Position numbers and translations under genes: made by a program. A DNA stretch of 64,000 nt from the NCBI GenBank assembly GCA_002104985.1, contig MCGO01000069.1:124001-188000 (forward strand), read 5' to 3'. Source of the stretch: Rhizoclosmatium globosum. Taxonomy: Eukaryota > Chytridiomycota > Chytridiomycetes > Chytridiales > Chytriomycetaceae. Positions 41,952 through 50,707 of this stretch are shown here, one piece after another; position 1 is the stretch's first letter, and each line of letters starts with the position of its first letter. The notes beneath the pieces were generated by a model, which was not told the origin of the DNA, made no database searches, and saw only the letters and a program-made list of their open reading frames with translations.

Positions 41952-43427
41952 AGAGACGAAGAAATCGATTGGTTAACAAGGCGCAACGTCGAACTGCAGT
42001 GGCAAATGAAGGCATTGATAGACCGAGACCATCAGCTGTCAGGAGTAAATAAGCTGTTTGATTAGGATAATCGTGACCTCCATTCGCAGCTGGAAAAGCA
42101 GGAATTGCAGGGACAAAGCTCCGTGAAATCAAATCGAAACTGATTGAAGCTGACCAGATGCATTGATTCGTGTGAATGATGACTGTTATACAATTTATGC
42201 AGGTTTCTCTCTTGAGTCTTTTCGAATTCAAGAACTCGAAAGTCGACTTGTCAATGCTGAAACAAAGGCTAAGACAGTCGAAGGCGTTGAAAGCAAGAGT
42301 TGCTTAACTGATTTAAACTATTCAAGGCGGGACAATGAGCTTATATTCATTACAAAAAGGTTTCGAGGAACAAAAACAGTGGAATGGGTCAAGGACTCTC
42401 AACAGACACTCATTTATCAGTCCGGGATATATATCGGTACTGCGCCAAAGGATTTACAGTCGCCGAGGTTGAGTTTGCATTCAGACGGTAAGTAGCCACA
42501 AAGTGTGATTCTAACAAGAGAGCCACGTCTGAACGATAGTTTGACAGGTATCGCGCCATAAAAGCGCCGATTCTCTCAGAAGACTATCAACCAAACGTGC
42601 CTCCTCTGAATCTAGTCTCGCCAACAAAGAATGGCGCACCTCCTGCTGCCGATCACAAGTCGTCAAAAACAAAACATCCTCCTGCGCGTAAAGGAACCAT
42701 CTACATTGATCCACGCACCGAAACTCCTCTGTTCCCAGAGCAACTTAAATTAGACTGGCTATTGAATCGCGTACGTGTGCAATATTCGACCTCGAATAGT
42801 CAAATGAATCAAACCATCCAAACTCAAACAAAAAACTAGGTCTACTACACCCTCTTCCCCACAGGCAAAGAAATAACCTTCGAAGAATACCTCTCCAAAC
42901 TCTCCGAATGGAAACTATACACGCTAGAAGACCGCATAAAATTCCTCTTCAAAGTCCTCGACTACGACCAAGACGGCGTCCTCACCCCACCCGACATATC
43001 CATCTTCATCAGTCAACTCACTCACCACAAATACGCGCTCTCAGACCGCGTCCGCGTCCGCGCAGATGGACGGCTTGGAACCGTACGCCATATCGGGGAG
43101 ACAAAGTTCGCGGCGGGGGTTTGGGTTGGGATTGAGTTGGATCAACCTGTGGGCAAACATAACGGTACAGTGCAAGGGGTTAAGTACTTTACGTGTGAGA
43201 ATCTGAGGGGGCTTTTTGTGCCGTATGCGAATGTGGAGTTGGTGGAGCATGTTAAGATGGCGGAAGAGATTTGTGAGCAGTTGAGTGGGTTTGTTGGAGT
43301 GGGAGGAGGAAGTGGAGGAAGTGGAGGAGGAGGGAGTGATGCATTGGGGTATGAAAAGTTTCGGGATGCACTTGTTGCTGATAGTTGTTATCGGAGTGAG
43401 TTGGATACTGTTCGAGTTGGGTTGTGA
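41952..43427 (+). CDS. Coiled-coil, EF-hand and CAP-Gly protein
   Basis: The 3' part is firm: exons about 42383-42487 (ending VAEVEFAFR), 42548-42770 and 42840-43427, with joints FRRYRAIKAPI and LLNRVYYTLFPTGKE. It encodes a Ca-binding-like EF-hand loop (DYDQDGVLTPPD) and a CAP-Gly domain (VGIELDQPVGKHNGTVQG then YFTCENLRGLFVPYANVEL), where the usual GKNDG is GKHNG. CAP-Gly domains bind the C-termini of tubulin and EB proteins. The 5' part is coiled coil (DEEIDWLTRRNVELQWQMKA; DNRDLHSQLEKQELQ; IQELESRLVNAETKAK) but is broken into short frames; one break is a 21-nt GT-AG segment at 42045-42065. The start is not located. A second copy of the tail follows downstream. Confidence 0.6.
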
Positions 43428-43492
43428 TGGAGTGGAATAAAACTGTCTACGATACTTGTATGCAAACTTTTCTGATGGCGTGTTTGGAGGGA

Positions 43493-43790
43493 TAGTTGGA
43501 TCAACCTGTAGGGAAACATAACGGTACTGTGCAAGGGGTTAAATACTTCACGTGTGAGAATCTGAGGGGGCTTTTTGTGCCGTATGCGAATGTGGAGTTG
43601 GTGGAGCATGTTAAGATGGCGGAAGAGATTTGTGAGCAGTTGAGTGGGTTTGTTGGGGTGGGAGGAAGTGGAAGTGGAGGAGGGAGTGATGCATTGGGGT
43701 ATGAAAAGTTTCAAGATGCACTTGTTACGGATAGTTGTTATCGGAGTGAGTTGGATACTGTTCGAGTTGGGTTGTGATGGAGTGGAATAA
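43493..43790 (+). repeat. Duplicated 3' end of the CAP-Gly gene
   Basis: Bases 43493-43790 repeat 43131-43437 with few changes: from TTGGATCAACCT through the CAP-Gly core, the Gly-rich linker, the last helix and the stop (TTGTGATGGAGTGGAATAAA). The copy keeps the frame to the same stop, with small in-frame deletions in the Gly-rich part, and begins directly after GGGATAG, which could serve as a splice acceptor. It has no start of its own. It could be an alternative last exon or a non-functional duplicate. Confidence 0.85.
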
Positions 43791-44195
43791 ATCCGGTGTC
43801 TGGCTCTGCATAATTTACCTGTTTGGAGGAAAACAGCACACTTTGTAACAGAGGGTGCGAAATACATACTCCAGAAATAACTGACAGTAATGCAATCCTT
43901 CCCGACTTTTTCGACAACTGCATTCTTGAATGCTACGCTGTTTGATTTCCTCTCGACTTCGTCGATTCGACTTTGTCGATATCTCCTCCCTCGACGACAA
44001 TTGATGATTACTTCAAAGACTGAAAGATCCCTTCGAGCACGAGAATTTTGAATAAGTATATGGTATTTTTTGTATGTATTCAGGTATTGCGACTGGATAA
44101 TACAAGGAGACTTTGAAGAACGACTTGGTGTAAATGAAGTTGATGTCAAGGTCCTCCCTCTCACTGATCCAATCCCAAAAGAACAAGCAAACTCT
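43791..44195. other. Intergenic between convergent genes
   Basis: About 400 bases. At about 43943-43987 it holds TCGACTTCGTCGA and TCGACTTTGTCGA, small perfect hairpins of the same type as those in the SF3A1 intron. No gene is recognised. Confidence 0.4.
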
Positions 44196-44584
44196 TTAAG
44201 CCTTTGAAAAGCCCGGGATAAACGACAAGAAACCGGCATCACCCTTTTGAGCAGCCTTCACCTTTTGCTGCCTCTCCCACTCTTCCTGAACAAGTCTAAG
44301 TCTCAAGATCTGAGTCCTTTTTAGTTTCCTAGTGCAGTAGCAAAAAGCACATACCTCTTTTCTGTGGTACAAACACTCCTGGTAGTCCTCGTACTGTTTG
44401 ATGCACTCCTTTGGTGAATCGGCGTTGGCAAAGCAGCCCGCGTAGTCCTGGAAGAAGGAGAAGCAGCGACCACGGCCACCCGAAGTACCGAAACCTAGGA
44501 GACGGTTGAGTTAGTTGTTCCTAGGAGAGTTCCTAGGAGAGCTAGGAGAGAAGTGAGTGGGACAACGAACGAACCAGAAGCCAT
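44196..44584 (-). CDS. NDUFS5: Mitochondrial complex I subunit NDUFS5-like (twin CX9C)
   Basis: Three exons, 44584-44575, 44494-44355 and 44309-44196; 87 residues. The first exon is only 10 nt and carries the ATG (MAS plus one base). The product has a twin CX9C fold: C-FSFFQDYAG-C and C-IKQYEDYQE-C, with the start GFGTSGGRGRCFSF typical of NDUFS5, a subunit of NADH:ubiquinone oxidoreductase on the intermembrane-space side, imported and oxidised by Mia40. The C-terminal helix is basic (RLVQEEWERQQKVKAAQKG). Another CHCH protein cannot be fully excluded. The gene is head to head with SF3A1, 47 bases apart. The 80-nt first intron contains a short direct repeat (CTCCTAGGAA). Confidence 0.8.
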
Positions 44585-44631
44585 TTTGTTCAAAGTCAAA
44601 AGCGAAAACAGATTCTACTGACTCCAATCCA
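44585..44631. promoter_or_regulatory. 47-bp bidirectional promoter between NDUFS5 and SF3A1
   Basis: The ATG codons of the two divergent genes are 47 bases apart (44584 minus, 44632 plus). Since intron 1 of NDUFS5 lies beyond, promoter elements may sit within that intron. Confidence 0.5.
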
Positions 44632-47547
44632 ATGGTTGAACCACAACAACAACCACCTGAAATCATCCCTCCACCAGGCATCAAAGAGATTGCCGACAAG
44701 ACAGCCCGCTTTATTGCCAAATCAGCAAATGGGCTCCAGTTCGAAGAGCGTCTCAGAGACCAGAACAAGAACGATCCAAAGTTCTGTTTCTTAAACCAAC
44801 TCGATCCCTACCACAGGTTGGTCTTGGTTCCTAGTAACCTACCTAACTACTCCAACTACTCTGATAGATACTACAAGAACCGCGTGGCTGAGTTTGCTGC
44901 GAATCCAGCGGCTCCTGCTTCAACAACCACCAATCAACAACAACAACAAACTGCGCAACAGCAACAACAACAGCAACAGACAGCCCCGCAAGTCGAACAG
45001 GAACTGCAAAAAGTATCGGTCAAAGAATACGAATTCTCAGTCGAAATGCCATCGGTCTCTGCTTCGGATTTGGATGTCGTTAAACTGACGGCTCAGTTTG
45101 TTGCAAGAAACGGGCGTGCTTTTTTGACTCAGGTGTGTTTGTGTGTGTGTTTACTGATATGGGACTGGATGGGGGACTTGAGGAGAGTCTAGACGATTGT
45201 GGATAAAACACTCGCGTTGTCCATCCTGTACCCATTCAATTTCACACTATCGTTTGAAACTAATTTCTATCCACCCTGCCTCATCATAGCTCGCATCCCG
45301 TGAATCTCGTAACCCTCAATTCGACTTCCTTCGTCAAAACCACTCCCTCCACTCCCTCTTCAACGCATACGTCTCTCAATACACCAAAATTCTTATGCCA
45401 ATCAAATCTCAATCTCAACTCCTGCAAGATTTTGTCGCTTCCAAGCAACCCCTCCTCGATGTCGCCCATGTCCGTGCGGAACTGCGTGCGAAGGCTCAAA
45501 GAGAAAAGAAGGAACGCGATTTGGAGGCCGAACTGGAAAAACGCGCTTTTCAGGAGGTTGATTGGCATGATTTTGTTGTTGTTGATTCGGTAGAGTTTTT
45601 GGAGGGGGATGAGTGGGGGACGGAGTTTGCTCTTCCTATTTCTGTGGCGGATCTCAAAGGGTTCGTGTCATTTTGAGCCAGTGGAGCGAGTGGAGCGAGT
45701 GGAGCGAGGACTGATCGAAGCGAAGACTGGAGAGAAGTAGAGAGAGGAGAAAAGTGGAGCGAACAGAGAGGAGCGAGGAACGAGCGTTTGGCCGACAAAG
45801 TCGGGAAGAAAGATTGACGAAGTCGAAATGAATCAGAAAGCGAAGCTTTTTGGAATGCAGGCAAATACAAGAGTGTACCGACAAAGTCGGAAAGAAAGAT
45901 AGACGAAGTCAAAAAGCGTAGCTTTTTGGAATGCAGACAATGAGAAGGGTGGACCGACGAAGTCGGAAAGAAAAGTCGGAGATGTCGAAAGCAAACAATT
46001 AGGAGGGTGTACCGACGAAGTCGGAAGCAAATCAAAAGCGAAGCTTTTTGGAACGCAGACAATACCCTATGGAACTTCGCATTGTGTATTATTGCGCACC
46101 AGTGCAGCGAATAAGAATTAGGGGAGCATACAGCAAGATCTTTCTACATCAGCTCACTAACATGACTTAAAGACTGACACTGGTGGAAAAGAGTGCACTC
46201 GCAAAAGATTCTCTGACTGCACCTGCACCTGCGAAAGTTCCACCTTCAGCAACAGGTCTGCCACCAAAGCCAACAACATCTGGACCGGCGCCTCCAGCTC
46301 CTTCCTCAAGTTTTGCTCAACCACCTCCACCTGCCGATGAAGATGACGACGACCAAGAAATGGAAATGGAGGATGATGATGATAGTCCTGGAGCTCCCTC
46401 GTCTGCGCCAGCTTCGTCCTTCATTCCTCGCATGATTGCAACTTCAAGTTCGAAAAACATCAAAATTCGTACAGACTATGCCCCCAAAATTGGAGGATCC
46501 AAATCATCACACAACGAACCAACACAACTCTGTCCCCGTTGTAACCAACCCGTCAAAGTATCAGAGATGGCAGAACACATGCGTATTGAACTGCTTGACC
46601 CGAAATGGGCTCAGCAGAAATCAGCAGCTGACTCCAAAAACCGAACAACAAACCTTGCAGCTGTGGATGTCGCCAAGAATTTGAGTCGTTTGAGTGGATA
46701 CCGTACAGATATTTTTGGTGGTGAAGAAGAGGAAAAGAAGAGACGGCTTGAGGAGGAAAAGGAGAGAGCCAAGGAGAAGGTTGTTTGGGATGGACACTCT
46801 ACGAGTATCGGAGCGACAACGCAGAAAGTTCAACTTGCCGCGTTGGAGAACTTTATGCAGACTGGGTTTGTTCAACCACCTGAGGAGGATTCTGCTGGAA
46901 AGGTTGGACCACAATTGCCTGGACAGCAACAGCAACAGAGGCTGCCACCACGGCCTGTTAGTATGATGATGCCACCTGTACCTGTAGCGATGCCTTTACC
47001 ACCTGGAATGGGACCACCAGGAATGCCCCCTGTTGCGTATCCTATGGCTGCACCTCCAGTTCCATATCCAATGGCAGGAGCTCCTCCACCTCCACCTCCC
47101 AGTTTCGCACCTGGTGCACCTCCTGGTGCTGGATATGGTGCCCCACCACCGCCACCTCCTGCCTTTGGTGCACCACCCCCACCACCACCATCAACAGCAC
47201 CTCCTCCACCGCCACCTGGCCGACCAAGAGACGACGTCGACTCCCTTGACACCAACAAACGCCAAAAACTCGATGCAACACCAATCCCACACCTCACTAT
47301 CCTTGACACAGTCACGAACCAGACACACACGCTCTCAGGCGGCCTGGATTCCAACATGACGGTTGCACAACTGAAAGAACGGATCGCAGCACTCGTTGAT
47401 GGATGGTCCATTGGAAAACAGAAGCTGAGCGTGGAAGGACGGGAAGGGTTTATGAAGAATACGGATGTGTTGGGAGCGGGAGGGTGGGGACTTGTTGGAG
47501 GCGAGACTGTGGCTTTGAGGGTACAGACTCGTGGTGGTAAAAAGTGA
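44632..47547 (+). CDS. SF3A1: Splicing factor 3A subunit 1 (Prp21)
   Basis: Four exons: 44632-44816, 44868-45132, 45290-45660 and 46173-47547; 731 residues. SURP module 1 lies at about 20-85 (IKEIADKTARFIAKSANGLQ, FCFLNQLDPYHRYYKNRVAEF, the last part formed by removing a 51-nt in-frame intron), a Gln-rich linker follows, SURP module 2 at about 140-200 (LDVVKLTAQFVARNGRAFL, FDFLRQNHSLHSLF), then the SF3A3-binding and charged region, Pro-rich stretches, and a C-terminal ubiquitin-like domain (HTLSGGLDSNMTVAQLKERI, KQKLSVEGREGFM). SF3A1 is part of U2 snRNP and contacts SF1 and U1 stem-loop 4. Intron 3 is 512 nt, ten times the usual size, and holds a hairpin repeat. Confidence 0.93.
45680..46065 (+). 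repeat. Hairpin minisatellite in SF3A1 intron 3
   Basis: Four units of about 60-85 bases begin with CCGACRAAGTCGG (at about 45792, 45879, 45953 and 46011) and, in three of them, also contain AAAGCGNAGCTTTTTGGAA followed by TGCAGACAAT. Both are small perfect hairpins with GAA-type loops (CCGAC-GAA-GTCGG and AAAGC-GAA-GCTTT). Upstream, at 45677-45710, is a run of GTGGAGCGA units. The region is non-coding and unlike the flanking exons. Confidence 0.8.
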
Positions 47548-47637
47548 TTGTACTTTATTTAAAGTTGATAAAATCGTATAGGAACATTCAATTTCCCTTT
47601 TATCTTTCTGTGTCAAGGCACTGTCAGGTGACCACAA

Positions 47638-49428
47638 ATGACCTTCCAAGCGAGGCTACCCAAAGTGTTTGCAGCTGTTGTAGCTGTATCGCTCATGTTT
47701 TCGATGTTCTCCATGATCAATATCCAAGAAAGTCGAGTGCAACCTGAGATAATGTCAAGTAGTAGTCAAAGTGTTCCATTGATAGTACAACGCAAGCTTC
47801 CAACACTCGAAAAGGACTCCACATTTGGGCTCTCTGAAGATGGATGGACAAAAGATCCAATCTGCCAAAAGTGGGAGGCATTCGATAAAGCTGTTCAAAC
47901 ACAGAAGAACTTTGAAGGGAACTGTGTCCCAGTTGAATCCCTCCTTCCAAATGACTTCTCTATTCAACTTTGCACTTCAAAGAGGTTCTGTGGACAGGGC
48001 TACTTTGTGGTTTCACGAATCGATAAGGTCAGGTGTGATAAAGATCTTGATATTGATGTCAGCAATCACAAGCTGTACAACCAATATGTGAAAAACGAGT
48101 TTGGACCGGTGAGATTGCTATACTATTCTGTGATTATAAGGTTATGTGTACTGACTTTGACATCAGGACCTATTCCATGTTGTCTTTGATGGCCCTGAAC
48201 GAGCGTCAACTTCAATGTGGCGTCATCTTGGAAACTGCGAATACAAGATTCCATTTCGTCTCACGAATCCTGGCGTGTATTCGGTCCAGCTTATTCTTGC
48301 TTATGAGCAATTTCGGGCTTTGAATGAGTTGACGGATGTCTGGCCTCAAACGAACCTCTCGCAACTTTTACCATCGACTTTTACTCTCGACGTTTGCTCA
48401 AAACACTGTACACCGTTTACGTCAAAGATTGTTCACTCATTGCACCCATCTCTCCCTCTATGTTCTCGTACTGAACCAACACAAGGCGTGTACCTGAAAA
48501 TCACAGGAGAAACAGCTCGAGAACTGCGTTATATGCAGGGATATAACCATAAATACATTTACGAGCCTCTCGGGTGCCGATTCGATCAGCTCTTTGAAAC
48601 CCACGCAAACGATACGTGCTTCAGTCATCGAAACTACGCGTTCCAATTAATGGGTGACTCTCAAGCACGTGGACTCTGGTTTGGATTAGACGCTCGACTT
48701 GCTGGAAGCAATACCCCCGTCCTCGAGAAAATCAAGTGGGAACGAGCGTTTGCAAAGTACTTTAACCCTGCAGACTTGGAAAAGTACCCTGCGCTTGCGA
48801 AAGCGATTGCTGACGATAGCGAGCGACAAGGAAACAGTGATGAATTCGATAAAGACGATATCCGGACGAAACTGAATGGTGTGACGATGGATTACACTGC
48901 GCCATCGCACTTGGACATCTTTTATAATTCGGATTGGATTAAATCGTGGGATGAGAAAAGTGGGACAAGGACTGAAGAGTATCTTGCAAAGTATGATGTT
49001 TTGGTGATGAATTCGGGCATCATCCTGCTTCTGGTCAGTGGCAAGGAGGGCATTATACGGTGCAGCGATATGTATTTATGCTTGAATATGTCGCGACGTA
49101 TATGGCGGAAGTTCAATCTCGTAGATCTTCACATGGATACAATCCTCTCGAATTTGTCTGGATGGGAACCAATGCTATTACCTTGATAAACGATCTTACT
49201 CACAGACACGTTGACTGGAAGGACTGGCGAAATAATTATCGATTCCGTATATGGAACGAATATTCTGATGAGATATTCTTGCGAAATGGATTCAAGGTGA
49301 TCAACTCATATGAAATGACGTTGCCTTGGGCGCAAGACAGCCCTGATCAGTCGCATATGCATACACTCCCTGCGATGGAGGCCCAAGCTGATGAGGTTTT
49401 GCACAAGTTGAATTTGTGCAATGTATAA
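47638..49428 (+). CDS. Type II membrane SGNH/PC-esterase-like protein 1 (frame broken once)
   Basis: Exons 47638-48108 and 48167-49428 (58-nt intron, GTGAGA...ACATCAG, joint FGPDLFHVVFDG). The N-terminus has a signal anchor (VFAAVVAVSLMFSMFSMI). A beta-rich region (CEYKIPFRLTNPGVYSVQLI) precedes the catalytic region with FQLMGDSQARGLWFGLD, the GDS block carrying the nucleophile, and near the end DSPDQSHMH, the likely Asp-His pair. Between them the frame shifts at 49015-49017: LAKYDVLVMNS continues only in another frame as GHHPASGQWQGG. One extra G in the GGG run restores a 577-residue protein. GxHH near this place is a known block of PC-esterases. Such enzymes acetylate or deacetylate glycans in the secretory path; the substrate here is unknown. 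Confidence 0.7.
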
Positions 49429-49447
49429 ATTTTGATTTAGAACCTTT

Positions 49448-50585
49448 ATGAACTTATTACGAAAAACTAGAATAAGAGGTTTCTTTTCCCATTTATCTAG
49501 ACTATAATTGACTTTTGTGTAGGAATATGGATTGTAGTCATCGTATCTACCCTACTTACGCTCATGGTGCTACTCACTCAACATAAGCTGTCAAAGCCTT
49601 CTCGAATATATGCAGTGCGATCGCGCACTACCCCTCTTCCACCAATATCGAACAGTTTAGGCTCCTGGGTTCCAATCGCAGATGTCTCCGAAATCGCGAT
49701 GGCAGCAAAGCCACTCACCACATCCTTCCCAACTCGACATGGCGGCTGTCATCCATACCATACCTCCGAAACAACCCAAACAAAATTCCGGTTCCCAAAC
49801 AACACGCGTCCACGAGGAATAATTGATTTCTGGAATCTATTACATTCCAAACGTATCCTCGTAATTGGAGATAGCGTAGTGGAACAATTTTATGAGTCAT
49901 GGGTTCTTGCATCCATAGACGCAGGTCTTTTCGTTGAAACGGTGGAACCTGTGAATCCAGTTCCTGGGACGCAGGCTGGGTCCAGTTTGTTTCCAATCAC
50001 ACGGACGGTGTGTTTATCGCGGACTTTAACGTCACGTTATGGAATATGAAGTCTTATCGAGTTGATGATTCTGTGGGAAAAGGGAGGAAGCATGTTATAA
50101 CGCTGGATCAAGTTCGGTGGGCTATATCACAGGTGGATGTAGTGCTAATTGGCTTTGGGATGCATTATACGAATAATGCGACTGATTTCGCTGGTTTTGA
50201 GGATGCTATGCGGCATGTTACCATGGTTTTAGAGGGCGCCGTTAAAATGAAGGGCCTTGTTGTCGTTTGGAAAGATATGACTCCCAATTTTTATCAAGGC
50301 GGTCAGCTACCCGACAAACCGCGGTTGTGTGGGAATAGGAGAATTGAATACCGAGAACATAACGATATTCTTACGAAAGTTTTCTCGCGAAGGAAGGGAT
50401 TTTACAATCTAAATACTCGAGATATATATTGGGATAAATGGGAGGCAAAGAAGGGAAAGTTCAAGTCTGGGTCAGTTTTGGATTGTGTGCACTTCTGTCA
50501 CAATCCTTTCATATTCGAGCCTATTCTGAACGGCATCTATGAAATTATACATCGCCATTATGAAGCAAAAGGAGCCAAAATATGA
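49448..50585 (+). CDS. Type II membrane SGNH/PC-esterase-like protein 2 (frame broken once)
   Basis: Exon 1 is 31 nt (49448-49478, MNLLRKTRIR); after a 44-nt intron exon 2 runs 49523-50585. The joint gives a basic start and one membrane helix (GIWIVVIVSTLLTLMVLLT). The esterase blocks are ILVIGDSVVEQFYESW (GDS nucleophile), VDVVLIGFGMHYTNN, and SVLDCVHFCHNPFIFEP, where the D-C-x-H-x-C pattern is the catalytic Asp-His of PC-esterases. The frame breaks near 49941: AGLFVET must pass to GTCESSSWDAGWVQFVS, which needs one more base (for example a third G); then 364 residues result. It is about 20 bases from its upstream neighbour, on the same strand and of the same family, but the two share little sequence. 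Confidence 0.7.
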
Positions 50586-50707
50586 ACTGATTTTACTTTC
50601 CCAACGAATTTTGACTTTCGACCCTTTATTTGGCGAATACAGGAAAACAGAACAAATCCAAATTTTCAAGAATTTGTTAGAATCGATCGAAGTTTAAGAA
50701 CAAACAT

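Noticed and set aside
45680..46065. CRISPR-like array
   Set aside because: The repeats are imperfect, the spacers are not unique sequences of constant length, and the genome is eukaryotic; it is an intronic minisatellite.
48215..49186. Separate gene starting at 48215 and ending at 49186
   Set aside because: The frame is the middle of the PC-esterase gene; its end is only the read-through after the one-base break at 49015-49017.
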